Part shown: in pieces, positions 9,038-17,385 of the stretch
Numbering within the stretch: the first letter of the stretch is position 1
Layout: every line of letters starts with the position of its first letter
DNA from: Caproicibacter fermentans
Lineage (GTDB): Bacteria; Bacillota; Clostridia; Oscillospirales; Acutalibacteraceae
Reading direction: 5' to 3'
Length of the DNA stretch: 64,000 nt
NCBI RefSeq assembly: GCF_009746625.1
Contig: NZ_VWXL01000106.1
Coordinates: forward strand, 51,322 to 115,321
The notes under the pieces: model-generated
What the model saw: only the letters and a program-made list of their open reading frames with translations
Databases searched by the model: none
Told to the model about the DNA's origin: nothing
Program-made: the position numbers and the translations under genes

Positions 9038-9611
9038 AAAGCTTCAGGGAGCCATTGAGGCGATTCTGTTCGCCAGCGGGGAAGCGGTTTCTCTTGACCG
9101 CATCGCGGAAGCGTTGGAAATAGACCGGTCGACGGCGGGCAAGATGCTGGAGAACCTTGCGGACCGGTACCGCACCGAACACGGAGGAATCCGTATCGTA
9201 CGGCTGGAAGGCGGGTATCAGATGTGCACGAACCCGGAACATGCCGCTGCGGTGCGCGCCGCGCTTGAAATCCGCCGCAATATGCCGCTGACTCAGGCCG
9301 CGCTGGAGGTGCTGGCTGTCGTTGCTTATAACCAGCCGGTGTCCAAGGCGTTTGTGGAACAGGTGCGCGGGGTGGACTGCTCCGCGGTTATCAGCGGCCT
9401 TGTTTCAAAGGGCCTGGTCGAAGAACGGGGCAGGCTGGAACTGCCGGGCCGTCCGCTTCTTTACGGCACCACCACGGATTTTTTGCGGTGTCTCGGAATT
9501 TCTTCCCTTGCCGAGCTGCCGCAGCCGCAGAAGGAGCAGCATCAGGAGGAAACGGACGCTGAGGGCAGCCGGGAAGAAGTTCTTCAGCAGGGAGAAGGAA
9601 CAGCCGAATGA
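9027..9611 (+). CDS. scpB: Segregation and condensation protein B
   Basis: Winged-helix KITE subunit that dimerises and binds the middle of ScpA. 194 residues: two winged-helix domains (AIEAILFASGEAVSLDRIAE near the start; LAVVAYNQPVSKAFVEQVRG mid-protein) and the conserved RPLLYGTTTDFLRCLGI. The last 30 residues are a charged, glutamate/glutamine-rich tail of low conservation. It overlaps both scpA (11 bp) and the next gene (4 bp), so the four genes form a tight operon. Confidence 0.95.
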   Translation: MEIKKLQGAIEAILFASGEAVSLDRIAEALEIDRSTAGKMLENLADRYRTEHGGIRIVRLEGGYQMCTNPEHAAAVRAALEIRRNMPLTQAALEVLAVVAYNQPVSKAFVEQVRGVDCSAVISGLVSKGLVEERGRLELPGRPLLYGTTTDFLRCLGISSLAELPQPQKEQHQEETDAEGSREEVLQQGEGTAE

Positions 9612-10252
9612 CCGGACTGATCATAACAGGAGTCGTTTTTTCTCTGCTTGCGGTGCTGCTCTTTTGCTCCGTTTTTGTTGAGGCAAGTTTCGAAGAAGAA
9701 TTTTCCGCGCGGATTGGATTCCTTTTTCTGCACTACCGCCTCCTGCCCCGTCCGGAGGAGAAGCCGACCGGACCAAAGATACAAAAAAAGGAGAAACCAG
9801 CGCCGGAAAAAAAGCCCTCTAAAATAAAAGAGCTCTTTCACCAGAAGGGCCTTGGCGGTTTTCTGGAACTTCTGAAGGCGTTTACCCGTGTGGCGTACAC
9901 AGGCGCGAAGAAACTGCTTTCCCACACGGTGGTCCGAAAACTCTCCCTTGATCTTACCGTCGGCGGAGACGACGCTGCGCAAACGGCTTTGAATTACGGA
10001 AGAGCATGCGGCGCCGTATCGACCGCGCTGACGGCTCTGCTTTCCGTCGCAAACTGCAAAGAGCGGAATGTTACCGTTGCTCCGGATTTTCAAAAGGGAG
10101 AAAACAGAGTAAGGTTTCGCGTCCGGGCCACGGTCAGGCTGTTTTTTCTCTTTTCCGCCGCGCTGTCGGCTCTGACTGGCTTTATCAAAGTATATTTAAA
10201 ATATGGAAAAAAATCCGGACATCCGGATCAGAAAGAAAAGGCGGTGCTTTAA
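9608..10252 (+). CDS. DUF2953 membrane-anchored protein (YtfI-like)
   Basis: 214-residue protein with an N-terminal membrane segment (about residues 3-25), a lysine/proline-rich linker (residues 48-75), a central soluble part matching the DUF2953 pattern (LSLDLTVGGDDAAQTALNYG), and a second hydrophobic segment near the C-terminus. In Bacillus the homologue ytfI lies directly before ytfJ (gerW), exactly the order seen here, so a role connected to the spore or to GerW is plausible but unproven. It overlaps scpB by 4 bp and ends right where gerW begins. Confidence 0.75.
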   Translation: MTGLIITGVVFSLLAVLLFCSVFVEASFEEEFSARIGFLFLHYRLLPRPEEKPTGPKIQKKEKPAPEKKPSKIKELFHQKGLGGFLELLKAFTRVAYTGAKKLLSHTVVRKLSLDLTVGGDDAAQTALNYGRACGAVSTALTALLSVANCKERNVTVAPDFQKGENRVRFRVRATVRLFFLFSAALSALTGFIKVYLKYGKKSGHPDQKEKAVL

Positions 10253-10687
10253 ATGGCTGACCATCCGATCGAAGGCATGATGGATACAACGCTGGAAAAA
10301 ATTAAGCAAATGGTAGATGTAAATTCGGTGATCGGCGACCCGATTACGACGCCGGACGGGACGGTGATCGTCCCTATCTCAAAAATCAGTTACGGTTTTG
10401 CGTCCGGCGGGTCCGATTTTCCGGGGAAAGCCCCAGAAAAACAGCTGTTTGGCGGTGCGTCCGGTGCCGGCGTCACCATTAACCCGGTGGCGTTTTTAAC
10501 AATTTCGAACGGGGGCGTCAAGCTGCTGCGCGTCGACCCCGGCAACACGTCGGTAGACCGCATGATCGATTTGGCCCCCGAGCTGATCGACAAGGTATCC
10601 TCCGTGTTTCATAAGGACGGCAAAAAGGAGAAGACGGAAAAGCATTCCGTTCCGGCTGAAGAAATGGCCGGGGATCCCCAAATCTAA
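10253..10687 (+). CDS. gerW: GerW family sporulation protein (YtfJ)
   Basis: 144-residue protein of the YtfJ/GerW family, linked in Bacillus to germination in response to L-alanine. The family core GDPITTPDGTVIVPISKISYGF lies at residues 27-48 and is split here by a glycine-rich region GGASGAGVTINPVAFLTI. The C-terminal tail is charged and variable. It starts immediately after the DUF2953 gene. This is a first sign that the organism makes spores, supported by spoVM and spoIVA further along. Confidence 0.9.
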   Translation: MADHPIEGMMDTTLEKIKQMVDVNSVIGDPITTPDGTVIVPISKISYGFASGGSDFPGKAPEKQLFGGASGAGVTINPVAFLTISNGGVKLLRVDPGNTSVDRMIDLAPELIDKVSSVFHKDGKKEKTEKHSVPAEEMAGDPQI

Positions 10688-10743
10688 AATTGAATGGTAG
10701 CGCATCAACCGCCTGCATATAAATAAACCGGCAGGTGTTTGAT

Positions 10744-11883
10744 TTGTTAAAAAAAGCGATTTCCATTTTTCTTGCCGCCCTGACGGCGGCTTCTTTTTCC
10801 TGTCCGGCCGGCGCCGAGGCTTCCCCCTCCGTGTCGGCAAAATCGGCTGTGGTAATCAGCGCTGCCGACGGGCGGGTCCTGTATGAAAAAAACAGTCGTG
10901 AAAAGCTTCCGATTGCAAGCACGACAAAAATCATGACGGCTCTTCTTACCCTGGAAGCCGCGTCACGAAATGACAGGACGGTGCTGATCACACCGGAAAT
11001 GATTCGGGTGGAAGGATCATCCATGGGGCTGAAAGCCGGTGATAAGCTCACTCTGACCGCGCTTGCGGAAGGGATGCTTTCCGTGTCGGGAAACGACGCG
11101 GCAAATTCCGCCGCGATCGCCGTGGGCGGCTCCACTGAAAGATTTGCTGCGCTCATGAATCAAAAGGCGGCTCAGCTCGGCCTGTCCGAAACACATTATG
11201 TCACCCCGTCCGGGCTGGATAATGCGGAGCATTATTCCTCTGCGGGGGATCTGGCGAAGCTGACCGCGGCCGCGCTGAAGAATCCGGAATTCGCAAGGAT
11301 CGTATCGCAGAAAAAAATACAGGTCCGGTTTTCCGACCCCGACCGAACCGTGACCTATACGAATCATAATAAGCTTTTAAGCATGTACGACGGCTGCAAC
11401 GGGGTCAAAACAGGTTTTACGAAAAAGTCTGGACGCTGCCTTGTTTCGGCGGCGCAGCGCGTCGGCGTTCAGCTGGTTGCCGTTACCCTCAGCGATCCGA
11501 ACGACTGGGAGGATCACGAAAAACTGCTGGATTATGGTTTTTCCAGACTGACCTGTTTTCAGGCGGATGATTCCGAATTCCGTCTGAATCTCCCCGTGGT
11601 CGGCGGGACCGCGGGCAGCGTTTCGGTTTTGGGAACGGCGGGCGCAGCCGCGCTCCTGCCGTCCGACGAGGTGCAGAACCTTCGCCGCACGGTTGAATTG
11701 CCGCGGTTTTTATATGCTCCGGTCAAGCGGGGGCAGGTTCTCGGGCTTGTCCGGTATCAAAACGAAACCGGCACGGTTGCGACCACAAAGCTGTTAGCCG
11801 GCGGGAACGTTTCCCGCCAAGCGGTGAAAAAGAATATCTTTGAAAAACTATGGGACCGGATCCGCGTTTTGTTTTCGGTCTGA
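10744..11883 (+). CDS. D-alanyl-D-alanine carboxypeptidase (DacF/DacB-type)
   Basis: Second S11-family peptidoglycan carboxypeptidase. A signal peptide (about residues 1-25) precedes STTK, SGN and KTG active-site motifs, and the C-terminal beta domain is followed by an amphipathic tail. The exact start is uncertain: a TTG at 10744 sits 6 bp after AGGTG, while a GTG at 10735 in the same frame overlaps that site; the TTG is preferred. Its place between gerW and rluB mirrors the Bacillus scpAB-dacB-spm-rluB region, suggesting the spore-cortex type, which sets cross-linking of cortex peptidoglycan. That assignment is inference from context. Confidence 0.88.
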   Translation: MLKKAISIFLAALTAASFSCPAGAEASPSVSAKSAVVISAADGRVLYEKNSREKLPIASTTKIMTALLTLEAASRNDRTVLITPEMIRVEGSSMGLKAGDKLTLTALAEGMLSVSGNDAANSAAIAVGGSTERFAALMNQKAAQLGLSETHYVTPSGLDNAEHYSSAGDLAKLTAAALKNPEFARIVSQKKIQVRFSDPDRTVTYTNHNKLLSMYDGCNGVKTGFTKKSGRCLVSAAQRVGVQLVAVTLSDPNDWEDHEKLLDYGFSRLTCFQADDSEFRLNLPVVGGTAGSVSVLGTAGAAALLPSDEVQNLRRTVELPRFLYAPVKRGQVLGLVRYQNETGTVATTKLLAGGNVSRQAVKKNIFEKLWDRIRVLFSV

Positions 11884-11899
11884 AGGATGTGCAAATCGA

Positions 11900-12709
11900 T
11901 TGGGCGAAAAAATCAGACTGCAGAAACTGCTTTCGGAAGCCGGAGTCGCTTCCCGCAGGAAAGCGGAAGAATTGATTCTTGCGGGCAAAGTCCGTGTGAA
12001 CGGTATTGTCGCTGAAATAGGCGGCCGGGCGGACCCCGGCAGAGACCGGATTACCGTGGATGGAAAACCGCTTGAAACCAAAGTAGAGAAGGTGTATCTG
12101 ATGCTCCACAAGCCTCGGGGATACATCACCACGATGAGTGACGAAATGGACCGCAAATGCGTGGCCGAACTGGTGCGGGACGTGCCGGAACGCGTATTCC
12201 CGGTCGGCAGGCTCGACCGGGAATCGGAGGGACTTCTTCTGATGACGAACGACGGTGAGTTTGCCAACTCGATGATGCATCCGTCGCATCATGTTCCGAA
12301 GGTATACCGTGTAACCGTGCGTCCTTCAGTGACGGAAGAACAGCTGGTTCAGATGTCAACCGGCATGGTGATCGACGGAAGAAAAACGGCGCCCGCCGTG
12401 GTGCATGTTCTTTCTCAGGAACCCGGACGAGCCGTGCTGGAAATTATCCTCAGAGAAGGACGGAACCGCCAGATCCGGAAAATGTGCGAGCAGCTTGGAC
12501 TGGAGGTCGCACGTCTGCGCCGTACCGCGGTCGGTTTTTTAAAGCTGGGCATGCTTCCGCCCGGAAAGTGGCGTCTGCTGACCGGTGAAGAGGTTCGGCG
12601 CCTGACAGGGCCGGCTGCTCCGATCCGGAAAGCGGCCTCCGCTTTAAAAACTTCGCGCGGAACGCGCGAGAAAAGAAATCAAGATTCAAGAGGCGGGAAA
12701 GGCCGTTAA
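11900..12709 (+). CDS. rluB: 23S rRNA pseudouridine synthase, RluB/RsuA family
   Basis: Modifies a uridine in the peptidyl-transferase region of 23S rRNA (RluB: U2605 in E. coli numbering). N-terminal S4 RNA-binding domain (IRLQKLLSEAGVASRRKAEE) then the catalytic domain with GRLDRESEGLL, whose aspartate is the nucleophile. The TTG at 11900 is preferred over an in-frame ATG at 11840, which lies inside the previous gene and would add 20 unrelated residues. About 269 residues, with a basic low-complexity tail. It closes the scpA-to-rluB gene group. Confidence 0.9.
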   Translation: MGEKIRLQKLLSEAGVASRRKAEELILAGKVRVNGIVAEIGGRADPGRDRITVDGKPLETKVEKVYLMLHKPRGYITTMSDEMDRKCVAELVRDVPERVFPVGRLDRESEGLLLMTNDGEFANSMMHPSHHVPKVYRVTVRPSVTEEQLVQMSTGMVIDGRKTAPAVVHVLSQEPGRAVLEIILREGRNRQIRKMCEQLGLEVARLRRTAVGFLKLGMLPPGKWRLLTGEEVRRLTGPAAPIRKAASALKTSRGTREKRNQDSRGGKGR

Positions 12710-12733
12710 ATCCGTTCCCGGGGCAAGAATGAC

Positions 12734-12762
12734 TTGCCAATTAACTGGGAATCGTTTATAAT
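12734..12762 (+). promoter_or_regulatory. Promoter of the biotin carboxyltransferase operon
   Basis: TTGCCA, 17-bp spacer, TATAAT. An inverted repeat GGCAAG-N5-CTTGCC (12722-12738) overlaps the -35 box and could be an operator or a remnant terminator of rluB. Confidence 0.72.
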
Positions 12763-12819
12763 GAATACAATTATTTTTTTCTTGAACAGGTGGGAAATCT
12801 CGAAAACGGAGGAATGGAA

Positions 12820-14175
12820 ATGAAGAATGTCGGTCATGCCGAAACAGCGCAGTCGGGGCAGGATGTGAAGCACACCAAGGGCTATCTGCGCATTGTTTCG
12901 CTGCTTGACGATGGAAGCTTTCATGAGGTAGACGGCCTTGCGAAATCCCAGGGCGGGTATGCGGAAGCGGTGGCTGGTTACGGCACTGTGGAGGGAAGCC
13001 CGGTTTGCGTCTTTTCTCAGAACAGCGATGTAGATGGGGGAGCCATGTCGAAAGCACAGGCCTCCAAAATAAAAAAGATTTATCATCTGGCTGTTAAAAC
13101 AGGAACTCCGATCGTCGGAATTTTTGATTCCGCCGGAGGGCGCCTGAACGAGAATGGAGACATCCTCGAGGCGTACGGTGAAATTCTGCTGCACGCAAAC
13201 AATCTTTCCGGCGTGGTGCCGCAGATCTCTGTGATCCTGGGTCCCTGCACGGGCACGTCGGCGATGATCGCTGCCGGAGCGGACTTTGTCGTGATGTCGG
13301 ACAAGGGGGAACTCACCATCGCGACGAACGGCGAGGGCGGTACGGCAAAAGAAGCGGAAAAGCTCGGCCTGTGCCAGATTGCCGCGGCGGATGAAACGGA
13401 AGCAATCAAGGCCGCGCACAGACTTCTTTCCATGCTTCCATCCAACAATCTGTCCTCCGCGCTGCTGTCCGAGGGCGCAGGAGCTCCTGCGGGGACTCCC
13501 TCCGCGGGCGAAACGGATGCCGGTAAATTGATCGGCTCCATCTGCGACGGCGGGGAATTTTTGGAGCTTAGCCCCCAATTCGGCTGTTCCGCAGTAACGG
13601 GGCTGGCCTATATGGGCGGTTCCGTCGCGGGCTTTACGGCCCTTTCGGGCGTGATAGATCCAGATTCCTGCTCCAAGGCCGCGCGTTTTCTGCGGTTTTG
13701 CGATTCATTTTCCATTCCGGCTATTACGATTGTGAACGCGGAAAAATTTGAATCGCTTCGGGAAGCTTCCAAGCTTTCCAGCGCTTATTCGGAAGCCACG
13801 ACCGCAAAGATCACGGTTGTGACCGGCTCGGCGTACGGCCCCGTTTATATCGCCATTGCGGGAAGAGGGGCCGGCTCGGACTTTACACTGGCATGGCCGG
13901 ACGCCGTCGTCTCGGCAATTTCTCCGGAAACGGGAGCGGTTTTCCTTTGGAACGACCGTCTTGCCGGGTCGGAAAATCCGGTGGAAGACCGGAAAAAACT
14001 GATTGAAGAGTACAGAAAAACAGAAGCATCCGCGCAAAAAGCCGCAGCGGATGGGATCATTGAAGCGGTTATTGCTCCGGAAGAAACACGCGCGGAAATT
14101 CTGGCGGGTTTGGACATGCTCAGCGGAAAACGGGTATCCACCCTGCCGAAAAAGCATGCCGATATTCAGCTTTAA
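12820..14175 (+). CDS. Biotin-dependent carboxyltransferase subunit (12S/MmdA/PccB-like)
   Basis: Crotonase-fold carboxyltransferase that would move CO2 between carboxybiotin and an acyl-CoA. The ATG at 12820 follows GGAGGA by 6 bp; 451 residues is about 60 shorter than typical PccB/MmdA. Two halves are seen: the N half with FDSAGGRLNENG and PQISVILGPCTGTSAM, and the C half with GARFVRFCDAF-like AARFLRFCDSF and a degenerate TVVTGSAYGPVY. The usual CoA-binding SGGAR is SAGGR here and several loops are shortened, so the acyl-CoA specificity is open. It is grouped with a biotin carrier and a 5S-type decarboxylase/carboxyltransferase. Confidence 0.85.
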   Translation: MKNVGHAETAQSGQDVKHTKGYLRIVSLLDDGSFHEVDGLAKSQGGYAEAVAGYGTVEGSPVCVFSQNSDVDGGAMSKAQASKIKKIYHLAVKTGTPIVGIFDSAGGRLNENGDILEAYGEILLHANNLSGVVPQISVILGPCTGTSAMIAAGADFVVMSDKGELTIATNGEGGTAKEAEKLGLCQIAAADETEAIKAAHRLLSMLPSNNLSSALLSEGAGAPAGTPSAGETDAGKLIGSICDGGEFLELSPQFGCSAVTGLAYMGGSVAGFTALSGVIDPDSCSKAARFLRFCDSFSIPAITIVNAEKFESLREASKLSSAYSEATTAKITVVTGSAYGPVYIAIAGRGAGSDFTLAWPDAVVSAISPETGAVFLWNDRLAGSENPVEDRKKLIEEYRKTEASAQKAAADGIIEAVIAPEETRAEILAGLDMLSGKRVSTLPKKHADIQL

Positions 14176-14202
14176 TTGAGAAGGACAGGGGGATCTATCA
14201 GT

Positions 14203-14607
14203 ATGAAAAATCTTAGAATTACGGTAAATGGTACGGCGTACGACGTTCAGGTGGAAGAGCTTGGCGCAACTGCGGCGCCCGCACCGGCTGCACCTGCTCC
14301 CGCGGCGGTCCCTGCCGCCGCTCCCGCATCCAAAGCGGCCGCTCCCGCTCCGGCAAAGTCCGCGCCTGCTCCGAAGCCAGCGGCGCCTGCCGGCGGAGAG
14401 ACGATTTCCAGCCCGATGCCCGGGACCATTGTCTCGGCAAACGTAAAACCGGGGCAAAGCGTCAAAAAGGGCGACGTCCTTGTTGTTCTGGAAGCCATGA
14501 AGATGGAAAACGAGATTATGGCGCCGCATGACGCGCAGGTCGCATCCGTTCTGGTGAATAAAGGGGACAGCGTTGAGAGCGGGACCCCCCTTGTTACCCT
14601 CCAGTAA
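14203..14607 (+). CDS. Biotin carboxyl carrier protein (1.3S-like)
   Basis: 134-residue swinging-arm protein. A short N-terminal strand region is followed by an Ala/Pro/Lys linker (about residues 22-65) and a biotinyl domain in which Lys100 of the EAMKMEN motif is the biotin attachment site. The ATG at 14203 is preferred over an in-frame TTG 27 bp earlier. It lies between the two carboxyltransferase genes and would carry carboxyl groups between them. The linker and domain order match the gamma/1.3S carriers of transcarboxylase and sodium-pump decarboxylases. Confidence 0.93.
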   Translation: MKNLRITVNGTAYDVQVEELGATAAPAPAAPAPAAVPAAAPASKAAAPAPAKSAPAPKPAAPAGGETISSPMPGTIVSANVKPGQSVKKGDVLVVLEAMKMENEIMAPHDAQVASVLVNKGDSVESGTPLVTLQ

Positions 14608-14619
14608 GGGGGCCGAGCA

Positions 14620-16020
14620 ATGAATAAGAAAATTGGAATTACAGAAGTTGTTCTGCGCGACGCGCATCAGTCTTTGCTGGCAACCCGCATGCCGCTTTCC
14701 GACATGCTGCCGATCCTTGGCAAAATGGATCAGGTGGGTTTCTATTCTCTGGAGTGCTGGGGCGGCGCTACCTTCGACGCCTGCCTTCGCTTTCTGAATG
14801 AAGATCCGTGGGAGCGTTTGAGAATCATCCGTAAAAACTGCCCCAACACCAAGCTGCAGATGCTGTTCCGCGGGCAGAATATGCTTGGTTACCGTCATTA
14901 TGCGGATGATGTTCTGGAGTATTTTGTACAGCGTTCGGTTGCCAACGGCATCGATATTATCCGTATTTTTGACGCGCTCAACGACATCAAAAACCTCAAC
15001 GTAGCTATCAAGGCCGCAAAAAAGGAAGGCGCCCATGCCCAGGTGGCAATCTCCTATACGACGGGCCCGGTATTTACCGAAGAGTATTATGTCGATTACG
15101 CGAAAAGAATCGAGGACGCCGGCGCGGACTCCATCTGCATTAAAGACATGGCCGCCCTTCTGACGCCGTATAAGACCTATGACTTGGTCAAGGCAATCAA
15201 ATCGGCGGTAAAGATTCCGGTTCAGCTGCATACGCACTATACGTCCGGTCTTGCTTCCATGTGTGAACTCAAAGCCGTGGAGGCCGGAGTGGATCTGCTG
15301 GATACCGCCATGTCTCCGCTCGCGCTGGGTACGTCCCATGCGCCGACGGAATCCATGGTCGCCGCTCTCAAGGACACGCCGTACGACACGGGACTTGATT
15401 TGATTCTTCTCAATGAAATCCGCGAGTATTTCATGATTCTGCGCGATAAATATATCAAAAGCGGTCTCATTGACCCCAAAATGCTTGCGACCAATACGAA
15501 GGCTCTGGTTTATCAGGTGCCGGGCGGGATGCTGTCCAACCTGCTGTCGCAGTTAAAACAGGCGGGCAAGGAGGACCAGTTCGAAGCGGTTCTGGAAGAG
15601 GTTCCGCGCGTTCGCAAAGACGCCGGGTATCCACCGCTGGTCACGCCGACCTCCCAGATTGTAGGCACACAGGCGGTGTTTAACGTAATTACCGGAGAAC
15701 GGTATAAGATGTGCACCAACGAATTCAAAGATCTGGTTGCCGGGAAATACGGGACGACCCCTGTCCCTGTCGACGACGAATTCGTCAAGAAAATTATCGG
15801 GGACGCTCCGCGGATCACCTGTCGTCCGGCGGATCTTCTCAAGCCGGAACTCGAAAGCCTGAGAAAGGAATGCGCCGAGTGGACCGAGCAGGAAGAAGAC
15901 GTGCTGTCCTACGCGCAGTTCCCAAAGGTTGCGACGGACTTCTTTAAAAAACGTGCCGAAAAAAAGTACGGGATTGACGGAAAACATGCCGATCGGAAGG
16001 AAATGATCCACCCCGTCTGA
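14620..16020 (+). CDS. Oxaloacetate decarboxylase alpha / transcarboxylase 5S subunit
   Basis: TIM-barrel carboxyltransferase acting on pyruvate/oxaloacetate. It starts GITEVVLRDAHQSLLATR with the metal-ligand Asp14; Lys175 in ICIKDMA is the residue carbamylated in the family, and His204/His206 (QLHTH) complete the metal site. Length of 466 fits the stand-alone 5S/PycB form without a fused biotin domain; biotin is supplied by the preceding gene. With the 12S-like and 1.3S-like genes it forms a set resembling methylmalonyl-CoA:pyruvate transcarboxylase. No membrane beta subunit is present, so a sodium-pumping decarboxylase is not encoded here. Confidence 0.9.
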   Translation: MNKKIGITEVVLRDAHQSLLATRMPLSDMLPILGKMDQVGFYSLECWGGATFDACLRFLNEDPWERLRIIRKNCPNTKLQMLFRGQNMLGYRHYADDVLEYFVQRSVANGIDIIRIFDALNDIKNLNVAIKAAKKEGAHAQVAISYTTGPVFTEEYYVDYAKRIEDAGADSICIKDMAALLTPYKTYDLVKAIKSAVKIPVQLHTHYTSGLASMCELKAVEAGVDLLDTAMSPLALGTSHAPTESMVAALKDTPYDTGLDLILLNEIREYFMILRDKYIKSGLIDPKMLATNTKALVYQVPGGMLSNLLSQLKQAGKEDQFEAVLEEVPRVRKDAGYPPLVTPTSQIVGTQAVFNVITGERYKMCTNEFKDLVAGKYGTTPVPVDDEFVKKIIGDAPRITCRPADLLKPELESLRKECAEWTEQEEDVLSYAQFPKVATDFFKKRAEKKYGIDGKHADRKEMIHPV

Positions 16021-16033
16021 TTTTTTGATTTTT

Positions 16034-16069
16034 CAGCTCCGTGTTTCTTTTTCACGGGGCTGTTTTTTT
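16034..16069 (+). terminator. Terminator of the carboxyltransferase operon
   Basis: 10-bp stem CAGCTCCGTG/CACGGGGCTG (one G-T pair) with a 9-nt loop and seven T's, 13 bp after the 5S gene. Confidence 0.92.
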
Positions 16070-16094
16070 ATATTCCGGCTTTTTGGAACCGCAG

Positions 16095-16124
16095 TTGACA
16101 ATATGGTCGGAAAGCTGATAAAAT
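16095..16124 (+). promoter_or_regulatory. Promoter at the head of the yicC-to-spoVM gene block
   Basis: Perfect TTGACA (16095-16100), 18-bp spacer, TAAAAT, 77-86 bp before yicC. No internal terminator was found from here to 29.84 kb, so this promoter may drive a very long transcript. Confidence 0.75.
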
Positions 16125-16200
16125 AAATAGGATTATGATTTGTTTCTGAATAAGTTTTTTTATTATCACTATGATTTATTAGGAAGAATAAAGAGATGAG

Positions 16201-17088
16201 ATGATAAGTTTGATTAAGAGCATGACCGGCTTTGGCAGAAGTGAGAAAATCGTCGGAGGGCGGGATATCGCGGTTGAAATCCGATCCGTCAATCACCGGT
16301 ATTTCGATTATTCTTCCCGCATCAGCCGCGGGTACGGTTTTTTGGACGCCAAGCTGAAGTCTTTTCTCCAGGACAGGGTCGCGCGGGGAAAACTCGATCT
16401 TTATGTTTCGGTTGAAACGCTGGAAAGCGCCGATGCCGAAGTGCTGGTCAATCATTCCCTGGCGTCGGGTTATATTGCCGCTCTGCGCGACCTGCAAAAG
16501 CGCTACGGTCTGCGCGACGACCTGTCGGTGATGACGGTGGCCCGCTATGCCGACCTTTTTACAGTGCATCAGGCTCCAGAAGATGAAGAGGAAATTTGGA
16601 CGGCCGTCCGGGGGGTTGCCGAAGAAGCGTTCCAGTCCTTTTCCGCAATGCGGCAGACGGAGGGGAGCCATCTGAAAGACGATTTCCTCAAGCGGACAAA
16701 AACGATTCTGGAGCTTGTCGGTCAGGTGGAGGAAAGGTCGCCGAAAACGGTGACGGAATACCGGGAAAAACTTCTCCAGCGGCTGCATGAGATGCTGACG
16801 GACGTGAACATTGACGAGCAGAGGATTCTGACGGAGGCCGCGGTTTTCGCCGACAAGGTTTCCGTGGCGGAGGAAACGGTTCGTCTGCGCAGCCACATCA
16901 GCCAGTTTCATTCCATGCTGGAAACCGGTGAGGCAATCGGCCGCAAGCTTGATTTTTTGGTCCAGGAGATGAACCGGGAGGCGAACACCATAGGTTCCAA
17001 ATGTGTGGACGCCGAAATTGCACATCTGGTTGTGGACATGAAGGCCGAAATAGAAAAAATCCGAGAACAGGTTCAGAACGTCGAATAG
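16201..17088 (+). CDS. YicC/YloC family endoribonuclease-like protein
   Basis: About 295 residues with the hallmark opening SMTGFGRSE and the conserved C-terminal QEMNREANTIGSK. E. coli YicC is an RNase that degrades a small regulatory RNA; the Firmicutes homologue YloC is less studied. The start is ambiguous: ATG at 16201 is listed, but the in-frame TTG at 16210 would give the family's usual MIKSMTGFGR opening. It leads the conserved yicC-remA-gmk-rpoZ order. Confidence 0.9.
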   Translation: MISLIKSMTGFGRSEKIVGGRDIAVEIRSVNHRYFDYSSRISRGYGFLDAKLKSFLQDRVARGKLDLYVSVETLESADAEVLVNHSLASGYIAALRDLQKRYGLRDDLSVMTVARYADLFTVHQAPEDEEEIWTAVRGVAEEAFQSFSAMRQTEGSHLKDDFLKRTKTILELVGQVEERSPKTVTEYREKLLQRLHEMLTDVNIDEQRILTEAAVFADKVSVAEETVRLRSHISQFHSMLETGEAIGRKLDFLVQEMNREANTIGSKCVDAEIAHLVVDMKAEIEKIREQVQNVE

Positions 17089-17109
17089 AAAAAGCAAAAG
17101 GGGATTATT

Positions 17110-17385
17110 ATGAAGTTGATCAACATCGGTTTTGGCAATATGGTTTCTGCCAATCGCCTGGTTGCCATTGTCAGCCCGGAATCGGCTCCGATCAAGCGTA
17201 TTATTCAGGACGCCAAGGAGCGCGGAGCACTGATTGACGCTACCTACGGCCGCAGAACCAGAGCGGTTATCATCACGGACAGCGACCATGTGATTTTGTC
17301 TGCCGTTCAGCCGGAAACGGTGGCCAACCGACTGAATGACCGCGACGAACTTTCGGAAGAGGAGCTCGACGAGGATGACGAATGA
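17110..17385 (+). CDS. remA: Extracellular matrix regulator RemA (DUF370)
   Basis: 91-residue DNA-binding regulator. In Bacillus RemA activates biofilm matrix and osmoprotection genes by wrapping DNA in an oligomeric arc. The opening [20 protein letters not shown] and [16 protein letters not shown] are nearly invariant in the family; the acidic C-terminal tail is variable. It overlaps gmk by 11 bp. Whether it controls matrix genes in this organism is not known. Confidence 0.93.
   Translation: MKLINIGFGNMVSANRLVAIVSPESAPIKRIIQDAKERGALIDATYGRRTRAVIITDSDHVILSAVQPETVANRLNDRDELSEEELDEDDE

Noticed and set aside
13705..15339. 544-codon minus-strand frame opposite the carboxyltransferase genes
   Set aside because: It crosses three well-supported plus-strand genes and encodes an Arg/Cys-rich sequence typical of antisense frames.
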